From UBA6022 sp036382575 (lineage in GTDB: Bacteria; Patescibacteriota; Saccharimonadia; Saccharimonadales; Saccharimonadaceae), in contig DASVHL010000033.1 in assembly GCA_036382575.1 (NCBI GenBank), forward strand, positions 1 to 64,000: a stretch of 64,000 nt of DNA, read 5' to 3'. Positions within the stretch are counted from its first letter, which is position 1, and each line of letters begins with the position of its first letter. The position numbers and the translations under genes were made by a program. The notes beneath the pieces were generated by a model. It made no database searches, was not told the origin of the DNA, and was given only the letters and a program-made list of their open reading frames with translations. Shown here one piece after another: positions 43,081-51,480 of this stretch.

Positions 43081-43416
43081 ATGGAATCACCGCAAACCGA
43101 TCAACCCGCTTTCGTACCAGCACAGACTGCTGCTCCTGCTGACGCGATCGTTAAAAGTAATCGTAAGCGTACCGTTCTTGCTTTGTGGCTCATGATCGGT
43201 CCGACCGCCCTAATCATCGTCTCAATCATATTGTACGCCGTAGCGAATTTCATAACGAGTCAGGTAGCTCCCGAGAGCGGTGAGCTATTTGCCGAGCCAA
43301 CAGTTGGCAGTGCTATCGTAAATATTATTCTATTTATCATCGGCGCCATTTCAGTTATTACCTGGCTACCCGGATTGATCACTGGTATCGTTCTCCTCGC
43401 AACTAAAAAGAAATAA
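43081..43416 (+). CDS. Hypothetical two-helix membrane protein
   Basis: The 111-residue protein has a Pro/Ala/Thr-rich N-terminus (about 1-28) and a basic stretch (KSNRKR). Two hydrophobic helices follow (about 33-55 and 78-105), separated by a short loop, and it ends KKK. GAGGAAA precedes the ATG and the promoter directly follows the rpmE terminator. prfA starts 8 nt after its stop, so it is probably co-transcribed with prfA and prmC. Function unknown. Confidence 0.65.
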   Translation: MESPQTDQPAFVPAQTAAPADAIVKSNRKRTVLALWLMIGPTALIIVSIILYAVANFITSQVAPESGELFAEPTVGSAIVNIILFIIGAISVITWLPGLITGIVLLATKKK

Positions 43417-43424
43417 ACTATATT

Positions 43425-44495
43425 ATGCCAAAGATTAGCCTCAATATTAACGAACTCAGTGCCGAAAAAGCCGCGCTGGCTGACTTCTTGGCATCTCCAG
43501 ATGCCTATGCTGATACGGATTTCAGCAGCAAAAACAAACGTTTCACTGAACTTGAAGCAATTATTGAAAAAGCTACCCTGCGTCAGACCTTTGAAGGTCA
43601 ATTAGCTGAGGCAAAAGAGCTTTCGTCGGGCGGTGACGAACTGGCTGAGCTCGCCAAGATAGAAGCCAACGAAATCGAGACACGCCTGGCTGAGCTCGAA
43701 GACGAACTATTCATTATGTTGGCACCAAAAGATCCAAATGACGAAAAGAACGTTATTATCGAAATTCGTGCCGGTGCCGGTGGTGACGAAGCTAGTTTAT
43801 TTGCCGCTGAACTGTATCGCATGTATCTGCGCTACTGCGAAACACATAACCTCAAAACTGAGCAGCTATCTGAAAGTGCCAACGATACCGGTGGCTATAA
43901 AGAAGTCGTCTTTAGTGTTAGCGGCGATGCCCCATATGCAAAATTAAAATTTGAGTCTGGCGTACACCGTGTTCAACGTGTCCCAGCGACCGAGTCTCAA
44001 GGTCGTATTCACACTAGTACCGTGACCGTTGCCGTCCTACCAGAAGCCCAAGAGACTGATATTGAAATCAACGCCAATGAACTAAAGATTGACGTGTACC
44101 GCGCCGGTGGTCATGGCGGCCAGTCAGTTAACACAACCGATAGTGCCGTGCGCATCACCCACCTTCCAACTGGGCTGGTTGTTACTAACCAGGATGAAAA
44201 ATCTCAGATTAAAAACAAAGAAAAAGCCATGAGTGTTCTACGTTCACGTTTGCTTCAGGCAAAGATCGATGAAGAGCAGACAAAGCTAGCCGCTGAACGC
44301 CGCAGTCTTATCGGTAGTGGTGATCGTAGCGAAAAAATCCGTACCTACAACTTCCCACAAGACCGTATTACCGATCACCGCATCGGCTATTCTCGTAGCA
44401 GTATTCCTTCGGCCTTGAACGGATCCATTGACGATTTAATCGAGCACCTACAGGCTTATGAGCGCGAACTTGCCGCAGCAAACGCCAGCAATTAA
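43425..44495 (+). CDS. prfA: Peptide chain release factor 1
   Basis: The 356-residue protein has the GGQ loop (RAGGHGGQSVNTTDSAVRITH) and the RF1-type PxT tripeptide as PAT (VQRVPATESQG), so it reads UAA and UAG. It is methylated on the GGQ Gln by PrmC, whose gene overlaps its 3' end by 38 nt. Confidence 0.96.
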   Translation: MPKISLNINELSAEKAALADFLASPDAYADTDFSSKNKRFTELEAIIEKATLRQTFEGQLAEAKELSSGGDELAELAKIEANEIETRLAELEDELFIMLAPKDPNDEKNVIIEIRAGAGGDEASLFAAELYRMYLRYCETHNLKTEQLSESANDTGGYKEVVFSVSGDAPYAKLKFESGVHRVQRVPATESQGRIHTSTVTVAVLPEAQETDIEINANELKIDVYRAGGHGGQSVNTTDSAVRITHLPTGLVVTNQDEKSQIKNKEKAMSVLRSRLLQAKIDEEQTKLAAERRSLIGSGDRSEKIRTYNFPQDRITDHRIGYSRSSIPSALNGSIDDLIEHLQAYERELAAANASN

Positions 44496-45312
44496 AGACT
44501 GGCTACGTCGTGCAGTCGCCGAATTAGTGGCGGCCGAGATTCCTTCTGCAAAGTTAGATGCCGAAATCATTCTGGCACATACACTGCGTCGAAGTCGAAC
44601 ATATCTGCATGCTCACGACGATGAGGAGCTTTCTCTGCGTGACCAAGAAATTGCCGATGCTCGCCTACGACTTCGTCTCGATCGCATCCCTATCGCCTAT
44701 ATCGTTGGCCATAAAGAGTTCTACGGCCGATTATTTCATGTCACGCCCGCGACACTCATTCCTCGACCTGAATCCGAAGTTATGATCACCCTCCTAAAAG
44801 AGTACGCCGCCCAGACGAAACTTGATTTACACAAGACTATCGAAAGGCTTGTTGATGTCGGCACTGGCTCAGGATGTCTAGGTATCACTGCTAAACGTGA
44901 ACTACCTGAACTAGATACCACCTTAATCGATGTGAGCCGTCACGCTTTAACTGTGGCCGAGACAAATGCTAAACGCCTCGAGGCCGAGGTGACGACACTT
45001 CGTAGTAACTTACTGTCCGATTACCCTTTTACTGCCAATTACATACTCGCTAATTTGCCCTATGTTGACGAATCGTGGCAGCGCTCGCCAGAAACAAATC
45101 ATGAGCCAGCATTGGCTTTATTTGCTGATGACGATGGCTTAGCACTTATCAATAAGTTGATCGATCAGGCACCTACGTACCTTGCTTCTAATGGCCTGCT
45201 GTTCCTTGAGGCTGACCCGCGCCAACATGCTGCAATTATACGGACCGCAAAAAATCGCGGCCTTACCCATCAAGAAAGCCGCGATTTTATCGTTGTACTG
45301 CGTAAAAGCTAG
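44458..45312 (+). CDS. prmC: Release factor glutamine methyltransferase
   Basis: The 284-residue enzyme has the helical N-terminal domain that holds the release factor, the SAM motif LVDVGTGSGCLGI and the catalytic loop NLPYV (a variant of NPPY). It modifies the GGQ Gln of RF1 and RF2. It starts inside prfA. Its stop lies in a palindromic AGCTAGCT shared with the convergent htrA stop, leaving no intergenic space. Confidence 0.93.
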   Translation: MSANLPQQTPAIKDWLRRAVAELVAAEIPSAKLDAEIILAHTLRRSRTYLHAHDDEELSLRDQEIADARLRLRLDRIPIAYIVGHKEFYGRLFHVTPATLIPRPESEVMITLLKEYAAQTKLDLHKTIERLVDVGTGSGCLGITAKRELPELDTTLIDVSRHALTVAETNAKRLEAEVTTLRSNLLSDYPFTANYILANLPYVDESWQRSPETNHEPALALFADDDGLALINKLIDQAPTYLASNGLLFLEADPRQHAAIIRTAKNRGLTHQESRDFIVVLRKS

Positions 45313-46550
45313 CTCTTAAACGATACTAGTGTCACATTAACGGTCATCGTTTCACTACCGCGTAGAACTGTCAGCTTAATCGTATCACCTGGCGCATATT
45401 CAGCCACCAAACTCGCAACACTCCCCCTGTCGCCAACTTCAATGTCACCGACCTTCGTGATAATATCCTTATCTTTTATACCAGCTTTAGCGGCTGGGCT
45501 ATTGGCGGCAATGGCAGTTTTGTCTGTGCCGTTGTAGATATAGGCGCCTTTTTTGACCGACAGTTTGTAGTGTTCGGCAACATCAGCTGTAATTGGTACG
45601 TAATTAACCCCTAGATAAGCTCGTTGCACACCCTTGCCAGCTAGCACGCCTTTTAGAAGACCCTTGGTTGCACCAATAGGGATCGAGAAGCCGATACCTT
45701 GAGCGTCAGCAGCAATCGCCGTATTCAGGCCAATCACCTGACCATGCAGGTTTAGCAACGGACCACCTGAGTTACCAGGATTAATAGCTGCATCAGTTTG
45801 GATTAAATCAGTCAAAGTCTCAACCGATTCACCCGCCTGTGCCGCTACTGGACGACCTGTCCCGGAAATAATACCGCTCGTGACAGTGTTTTGGTATTGG
45901 CCAAGTGAATTACCAATCGCAATCACCTTCTGGCCCACTCGGACTGACGTGGAATCACCTAGTTCTGCAGCCGGAAGATCTCGAACATTTGGAATACGCA
46001 AGAAAGCCACGTCGTTCAGTGGATCTGATCCGACAACCTGGACATCTTCGTAGGTTGTTCCGTCAGACAAAATGACACCAACTGTGCTTGCACCGTTAAT
46101 AACATGCTTATTCGTCATGATATAGCCATCTTTACTGACAATAATACCCGTACCGGCGCCCTCTTCAGTTGAGCTTCCAAAATAATAATCACTCGCTTGA
46201 GATTGCGTAACTACAGATACAACGCTTGGTGATACTTTACTGACAACACTTGCCAAATTTTCTTCCTCGGGCGTAACAAGCGTATTGCCATCAGTTCCAC
46301 TCGTAATACGTGAGGCCAAATCGCCGGTATTCTTTTGTCCAAGTGTCGCAAGCTGTGCCCCGCCAAATCCAGCAGCAAGCGCCAAGATAACAATTCCGCT
46401 AATCATAGCGATGCGGAGCCACAAACCGCGTGGAGCTTGACGGCGAACGGGCGGCGATGGTGGCGCATACGTTGGTTGCGGTTGATCACCTGTCACAACA
46501 GGAGGTAGCGAGTGGTTTGTTGGCGAATTTGGTGATTGGTTCATGTTCAT
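45309..46550 (-). CDS. htrA: HtrA/DegP-type serine protease with PDZ domain
   Basis: The 413-residue protease has a Pro-rich cytosolic N-terminus, one membrane helix (about 41-62), and a trypsin-like domain with His (TNKHVING), Asp (LNDVAFLRI) and Ser (NPGNSGGPLL). One C-terminal PDZ domain follows (about 310-405). It should degrade or refold proteins outside the membrane. GTAGGAG precedes the ATG. It is convergent with prmC with overlapping stops. Confidence 0.94.
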   Translation of the reverse strand: MNMNQSPNSPTNHSLPPVVTGDQPQPTYAPPSPPVRRQAPRGLWLRIAMISGIVILALAAGFGGAQLATLGQKNTGDLASRITSGTDGNTLVTPEEENLASVVSKVSPSVVSVVTQSQASDYYFGSSTEEGAGTGIIVSKDGYIMTNKHVINGASTVGVILSDGTTYEDVQVVGSDPLNDVAFLRIPNVRDLPAAELGDSTSVRVGQKVIAIGNSLGQYQNTVTSGIISGTGRPVAAQAGESVETLTDLIQTDAAINPGNSGGPLLNLHGQVIGLNTAIAADAQGIGFSIPIGATKGLLKGVLAGKGVQRAYLGVNYVPITADVAEHYKLSVKKGAYIYNGTDKTAIAANSPAAKAGIKDKDIITKVGDIEVGDRGSVASLVAEYAPGDTIKLTVLRGSETMTVNVTLVSFKS

Positions 46551-46589
46551 TCTCCTACGTTAATGGGTTTGCCTGATAAATTCCTGAAA

Positions 46590-47369
46590 CTAAATAACAC
46601 CGTTAGTGATCGTATTAAAGAACACGATCAAGAGCAGAATCACACTCACAGATAGCAGTGCTGGCATGATCACGTCACTCGAACGGACACTGCCGTGCTT
46701 TTCGTAACTAACATACGCTCGCTCGGCAACAAAACTAATTCCAAGCGCAATCAGAGCCGCTTGTGTCAATTGGATATCACCCACGCCCGGTAAAGCATAG
46801 GCAAACGCCCAGTGATACGTCAACCAACCGATTTCAGCGAAGAGTAAGCCCCATACAAGACTATAGAACGAAGTGTGAGGTTCATCGTAGCTACTAAGTA
46901 CGTGCCGAGCAGCACTGTACCCGATTAGCCACATCATTATAACAGGGACAGTTGCAATCCAGTCGTATGACACAATCATTAGCGCACTCACCCCAAGGAA
47001 GATTGCCGCACCCGCCTGTACCGCCATAAAGGTTCGCTTTGATTTTGGCTTTATGTAAAGAAGCCAGACAATGTACAAAATAGTTATCAGCAGCTGCGCT
47101 GTGAACGCGCCAGTTGCTGAATACAACAGAACAACGACACTCAAGCTGACAATTAAATCAACAAGATTCGTCTGAATGTTTGCAAACCAATAACGTGGGC
47201 GGACCGCCAAGATGCGCCATTTACTAAGGAGTACAAGAGCAAATGCCGGTAGCGGTGAGCTTGTCGCTGATACAACAATCAGCAATGTCACTGCCAAGGC
47301 AACATTTAAGCCAACATAGATAAGTTCACTGACGAGTGAACGACGTTTAGATGATTTTAGAAACTCCAT
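46590..47369 (-). CDS. Hypothetical seven-helix membrane protein
   Basis: The 259-residue protein has about seven to eight hydrophobic helices and short loops, with a basic N-terminus (KSSKRRS). It has no signature I can name. ATG 47367-47369 was chosen because a TATAAT (minus strand, 47380-47385) ends 10 nt upstream; the longer frame would overlap the LCP gene. The transcript is nearly leaderless, though AGGGAAG lies between. It precedes htrA by 40 nt. Role unknown. Confidence 0.6.
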   Translation of the reverse strand: MEFLKSSKRRSLVSELIYVGLNVALAVTLLIVVSATSSPLPAFALVLLSKWRILAVRPRYWFANIQTNLVDLIVSLSVVVLLYSATGAFTAQLLITILYIVWLLYIKPKSKRTFMAVQAGAAIFLGVSALMIVSYDWIATVPVIMMWLIGYSAARHVLSSYDEPHTSFYSLVWGLLFAEIGWLTYHWAFAYALPGVGDIQLTQAALIALGISFVAERAYVSYEKHGSVRSSDVIMPALLSVSVILLLIVFFNTITNGVI

Positions 47370-47394
47370 GATCTTCCCTATTATAGCACTTCTG

Positions 47395-49035
47395 CTATTG
47401 CGCTGAACGATCTTTACCAAAGATAATCACAAAGTTCGTACCAGCACTCACTGTGACTGGAGGGGCTGTCGTTTTGACTTCGACGCCAAACGCCGATTTC
47501 AGCTTCGCTTTAGTGCCTGTCATACCTGTGCCAACTTGATAAATTTCAATATCAGCATATTTTGCCTCTGGTGCATTATCGATATCACTCACGATAAAGC
47601 CTGCTTCGGTCAACTTGTCAGCTTCTGTCTGCGCAACACCAGTCACTCCAGAGCCATTCAGGACAACGACCTTAGCACCTTCACGCGTCACCGGATCGGT
47701 GCTCAATTTTTGCTTAAGGAAACTGCGAATGCCACTATAGTTAAAGATACCAGCCGACGGCATCACCACACTAGCTCCGTTGTATGGACCACTCGTCACC
47801 ACTGCATCATCACCGTCGAATAGACTGAGTGATGTAATACTAGCAACTGGGATATCCGTACCAAGTTGCATCAATGTGCGAATCTCGTTCGTTTCAAAGT
47901 TGGTACGTAGGTTATTACCCAGGCTATCGATCAGTCCGGTTACCTTACCTAGGTCGGTCAACGTACCAGTACTCACCGCTTTTTCTTTCAGTGCAATGAT
48001 AATTTTCTGCTGATTTTTCTCGCGGTCAAAGTTAGAGTTGCCAAGACCATAGGTAGGTGCAATGTCACCACGCGCCATAGCTAGATACAATGCATGCTCA
48101 CCATCAAGGTGATGAACGCCGTTATCGTATTTCACCAAGAAACAATTGTAGTTACAGCGCCAGTCAAAGTTGCGATCAAAGACACCTGGGTCGCCATTGC
48201 TGCCCTGAATATCAACATCTACACCACCGACAGCGTTCACTGCATCTTTAATGACTGTGTTATTAACATGAACACCATACTGAATATCCATACCGAAAAT
48301 ATCACCAACAAACTTCTGCGTCTTTGTCAGACGCTCTTGTTCTGCCTCGGGGGTAGTATAGTCTTCGTTCACACAGTTAAAGTATTCGTTAATCTTTCCC
48401 TGGTAGCCACTGTTACACGCCATACCGTACTGGACATACAAATCACGTGGAATACTAAACATCGACGCCGCTTTACTCTTTTGATCAATACTGACAATCA
48501 TCATTGAGTCGGTCAAGAATGCGCCACCATGCCCTGGATCATCTTCTGATGTACCAAGGATTAGGATATTACTTCGCCCGTTTGCGTCTTGCTTCAAAGG
48601 TTCGCTCTGAACGAGTCCTAGAATATTACCCTTAAAGATGTTGCCACTGGCACGTAGTGTCTTGTACGCTAACCATCCACCGACAGCAGCCAGCAACACA
48701 ACGATCGCAATAATCACCCACTTCGTAACGCGGCGTTTCTTAAGCTTAGTGTCGGTGCGACGCTTTTTTCCAAATGGCCATCGTCGTTTTTTAACCGGCT
48801 CGACATTTGTTGCTGGAATACTATTTAACGACTCGGTAATATCACGACGACTCAAGCCGAGGTTACTCTGCTGCAAACCTGCTGCACTGACATTTGATGG
48901 TCGCTCCAGACCACGAGCTGGCGCTGGTGCCGCAGGGCGACGATTAACATTAGCTTGGCCTGGGTGACGCTCACCCAATCGGCTATCAGCTCGGCGTGGA
49001 ATAAATCCGTCGATTGAAGGTTTCTGTGGTTTCAT
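47395..49035 (-). CDS. LytR-CpsA-Psr (LCP) family ligase with LytR_C domain
   Basis: The 546-residue protein has a long Arg/Pro-rich cytosolic N-terminus, one transmembrane helix (about 104-127), and the LCP catalytic domain (about 160-345; DSMMIVSIDQKSKAASMFSIPRDLYV, ARGD). A C-terminal LytR_C domain follows (about 440-535). LCP enzymes attach teichoic-acid-like or other glycopolymers to peptidoglycan from a C55 carrier. The minus-strand TATAGT near 49048-49053 lies 12 nt from the ATG with no RBS. Confidence 0.92.
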   Translation of the reverse strand: MKPQKPSIDGFIPRRADSRLGERHPGQANVNRRPAAPAPARGLERPSNVSAAGLQQSNLGLSRRDITESLNSIPATNVEPVKKRRWPFGKKRRTDTKLKKRRVTKWVIIAIVVLLAAVGGWLAYKTLRASGNIFKGNILGLVQSEPLKQDANGRSNILILGTSEDDPGHGGAFLTDSMMIVSIDQKSKAASMFSIPRDLYVQYGMACNSGYQGKINEYFNCVNEDYTTPEAEQERLTKTQKFVGDIFGMDIQYGVHVNNTVIKDAVNAVGGVDVDIQGSNGDPGVFDRNFDWRCNYNCFLVKYDNGVHHLDGEHALYLAMARGDIAPTYGLGNSNFDREKNQQKIIIALKEKAVSTGTLTDLGKVTGLIDSLGNNLRTNFETNEIRTLMQLGTDIPVASITSLSLFDGDDAVVTSGPYNGASVVMPSAGIFNYSGIRSFLKQKLSTDPVTREGAKVVVLNGSGVTGVAQTEADKLTEAGFIVSDIDNAPEAKYADIEIYQVGTGMTGTKAKLKSAFGVEVKTTAPPVTVSAGTNFVIIFGKDRSAQ

Positions 49036-49136
49036 AAATCTGTATCTACTATAAACGATTCCGGCCTATTTTTGAACTAAAAAACCATAAACAAGTTTGC
49101 TTTTATCTGACCCCTAATGCGTGTATAGTAATAGTA

Positions 49137-49736
49137 ATGGAAGCTTCATTTATGCAACGGCACCCCTTCATTAAAGACACTCTCGGCATCTTTGTCTTTC
49201 TCGGATGTGTCCTTATTGGTACCGTTATTATCAACGCCTTTATTTTCCGCAGCTTCAATGTTGTCGGCCCTAGCATGGAAACAACCATGTACACTGGCGA
49301 CCGCTTAATCGTCAACCGCCTCCCTGTCACATGGGCACAGCTACAAAACAAACCGTACGTTCCGGATCGTGGGCAGGTTATCGTCTTCAAGAATCCACAT
49401 TATAATATCGGCACTGGCGACGAATATATCGTTAAGCGTGTCATTGCCTTTCCTGGTGAACGCGTCACAGTCAAAGATGGTGTCATGATGGTTTATAATG
49501 CCGAGCACCCCGAAGGCTTTAATCCCGACGATGCAAATCACGGGGAACCTGGCTCACCAACAAGTGGTGATGTCGACACGACTGTCACTGACGGCACATT
49601 ATTTGTTGCTGGTGACCACCGCCAAGGTGAATACTCACTCGACTCACGTAGTGGTCTAGGATTAATCCCGTATTACGATGTTGTTGGACCTGTCGGTCTT
49701 CGTGTTTATCCGTTTACAAAAATCCGAACGTTCTAG
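49137..49736 (+). CDS. lepB: Signal peptidase I
   Basis: The 199-residue protein has one N-terminal helix (about 17-37), the catalytic Ser46 (VGPSMETTM) and Lys100 (YIVKRVIAFPGERV), and the late box GDHRQGEYSLDSR. It removes signal peptides of Sec-exported proteins outside the membrane. TATAGT at 49124-49129 ends 7 nt before ATG 49137, so the mRNA is leaderless. An internal ATG at 49152 is the alternative start. Its stop overlaps that of convergent parB. Confidence 0.94.
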   Translation: MEASFMQRHPFIKDTLGIFVFLGCVLIGTVIINAFIFRSFNVVGPSMETTMYTGDRLIVNRLPVTWAQLQNKPYVPDRGQVIVFKNPHYNIGTGDEYIVKRVIAFPGERVTVKDGVMMVYNAEHPEGFNPDDANHGEPGSPTSGDVDTTVTDGTLFVAGDHRQGEYSLDSRSGLGLIPYYDVVGPVGLRVYPFTKIRTF

Positions 49737-50626
49737 TTCGATTGATCAAGTAATTTTTCGAGTCGCTTAAATTCGTCGTCGCTTTTGAAACGAATAATAA
49801 TCTGGCCAGCACCTTTGGCATTGGTTTTAACGCTCACATCTGTCGCTAGACGCTTCACAAGACGTGCTGTCGTTTCTTTGTATGGTTGATCATCAATCTT
49901 AGGACGTGCCGCTGTATCGGCTGTTTTTGGAGCTTTTTTAAGCTGAACAATAAACTGTTCAATCTTGCGAGCACTCCACTCCTCTTTCAGAATTGTAGGT
50001 AATACCTCTTCGATAATAGCTGGGTCAAGATTTACTAGTGGTCGAGCTTGGCCCTCTCGTAGACGACCATCCAGCAGCGCTTCGCGCACTGATTCTGGTA
50101 AACGTAGCAAACGTAGCGTGTTGCTCACCGCACTTACCGACTTACCGCCAACACGTTGGCCAATCTGGTCAAGCGTGAGGTTAAATTGATCACGAAGTTT
50201 CAAGTAGGCCGTTGCTGTTTCGAGGACGTTTAGGTCTCGGCGTTGCAGATTTTCGATCAATGACAGCTCAAGTTTATGCTGATTACTAAGCGTCCGCACC
50301 AAAGCAGGCATTTTATCAAGCCCTGCCATTTGCGCCGCGCGGTAACGACGTTCACCGGCAACGATCTGATAGCCACCAGCTTTTGGTGTCACGACAATTG
50401 GCTGCAATATACCATGCTCCTTAATCGAAGCAGCTAATTCGTCTAATGCACCTTCGTCAAAATGACGGCGTGGCTGATCTGGGTCGGCGGTAATTTCAGA
50501 GACCTTAATGTGACGAAGATCACTCACCTGGTCGTCCTGAGCAGCTGTAGGGTCAAATGACTCATCCAACAATTCAGTTGGAATTAATGAATCAAAACTT
50601 CGTCCTAGACCTTTTTTAACCGACAC
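49733..50626 (-). CDS. parB: Chromosome partitioning protein ParB
   Basis: The 297-residue protein has the N-terminal CTPase box (GERRYRAAQMAGL), the helix-turn-helix (LDQIGQRVGGKSVSAVSNTLRLL) and the C-terminal dimerisation region. It loads on parS and works with ParA. The start is GTG 50626, which gives MSVKKGLGRSFDSL, the usual ParB N-terminus, and GGAGG lies 8 nt before it; the TTG at 50632 is the alternative. It overlaps parA by 11 nt. Confidence 0.94.
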   Translation of the reverse strand: MSVKKGLGRSFDSLIPTELLDESFDPTAAQDDQVSDLRHIKVSEITADPDQPRRHFDEGALDELAASIKEHGILQPIVVTPKAGGYQIVAGERRYRAAQMAGLDKMPALVRTLSNQHKLELSLIENLQRRDLNVLETATAYLKLRDQFNLTLDQIGQRVGGKSVSAVSNTLRLLRLPESVREALLDGRLREGQARPLVNLDPAIIEEVLPTILKEEWSARKIEQFIVQLKKAPKTADTAARPKIDDQPYKETTARLVKRLATDVSVKTNAKGAGQIIIRFKSDDEFKRLEKLLDQSN

Positions 50627-51377
50627 GCTCAATTACCTCCTTGGTGACTGCTTTATAGGCACGGGCACCCTTAGAAAACTTGTCATATACACCGACCGGC
50701 AGTCCATGGCTTGGCGCTTCCGCCAAACGAATATTACGCGGGATAACCGTCTTGAACACCTTACCCGGAAAGTGTTTCTTAATCTCTTCATGGACCTGAC
50801 CGCTCAGTGTCGTGCGACCATCAACCATAGTTGGCAATACACCGATCAAATCAAGTGTTGGGTTCATACTCTTGCGGATCAGTTTCATCGTCTCTAGCAG
50901 TTGCCCAAGACCTTCAAGCGCATAAAATTCAGCCTGGACTGGCAACAATACATAACGTGCGGCGATTAAGCCGTTGACCGTCAAGAGACTAAGGCTCGGC
51001 GGACTATCAATAATCACAAAATCATAATTTGGCGTGCTATCAATGGCATTCTTTAAACGCGTAAAACGACGGTTCGCCTGTGCAAGCTCAACTTCCGTGT
51101 TGGCAAGATGTGACGTTGCTGGAGCGATAAATAAATTCTTATGATCGGTCGGCAAAATAACGTCGACCAATTGTTTGGTCTCTAGAATTACATCTGTCAT
51201 TGTGCCTTCAAGCAGTTGCTTATCAATACCAAGACCACTTGAGGCATTGCCCTGTGGATCAAAATCAACAAGCAAGGTCTTCTTGCCCATTTTTGCCAAA
51301 TAATAGGCAATATTAACGGCACTCGTCGTCTTGCCTACACCACCTTTTTGATTTGTTACTGAGATGACAGTCGTCAC
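50616..51377 (-). CDS. parA: Chromosome partitioning ATPase ParA/Soj
   Basis: The 253-residue protein has the deviant Walker A (NQKGGVGKTTS) and the Walker B region (FVIIDSPPSL). It moves ParB-parS complexes during segregation. The start codon is GTG with AGAGGGA upstream and a minus-strand TACAAT near 51410. parB follows with an 11-nt overlap. No parS or origin was recognised nearby. Confidence 0.95.
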   Translation of the reverse strand: MTTVISVTNQKGGVGKTTSAVNIAYYLAKMGKKTLLVDFDPQGNASSGLGIDKQLLEGTMTDVILETKQLVDVILPTDHKNLFIAPATSHLANTEVELAQANRRFTRLKNAIDSTPNYDFVIIDSPPSLSLLTVNGLIAARYVLLPVQAEFYALEGLGQLLETMKLIRKSMNPTLDLIGVLPTMVDGRTTLSGQVHEEIKKHFPGKVFKTVIPRNIRLAEAPSHGLPVGVYDKFSKGARAYKAVTKEVIERVG

Positions 51378-51427
51378 AGTGTTTATCTTCCCTCTTCTTT
51401 CACTCTATTGTAGCACGAGCGGAATTA

Positions 51428-51457
51428 AAAATCCCCGCTTTTTTGAGCAGGGATTTT
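51428..51457 (-). terminator. Intrinsic terminator of the RCC1 gene
   Basis: A 12-bp stem with one mismatch (51428-51439 with 51446-51457) is followed by T residues on the minus strand. It lies 23 nt past the stop of the RCC1 gene. Confidence 0.8.
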
Positions 51458-51480
51458 ATATGCCTTACACAGATCAATAT

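Noticed and set aside
20910..44495. UGA recoding as in Gracilibacteria
   Set aside because: Intact RF2, ATGA overlaps with TGA stops, and no in-frame TGA needed in conserved genes.
49733..51377. Replication origin near parAB
   Set aside because: No dnaA, DnaA-box cluster or parS-like palindrome could be recognised here.
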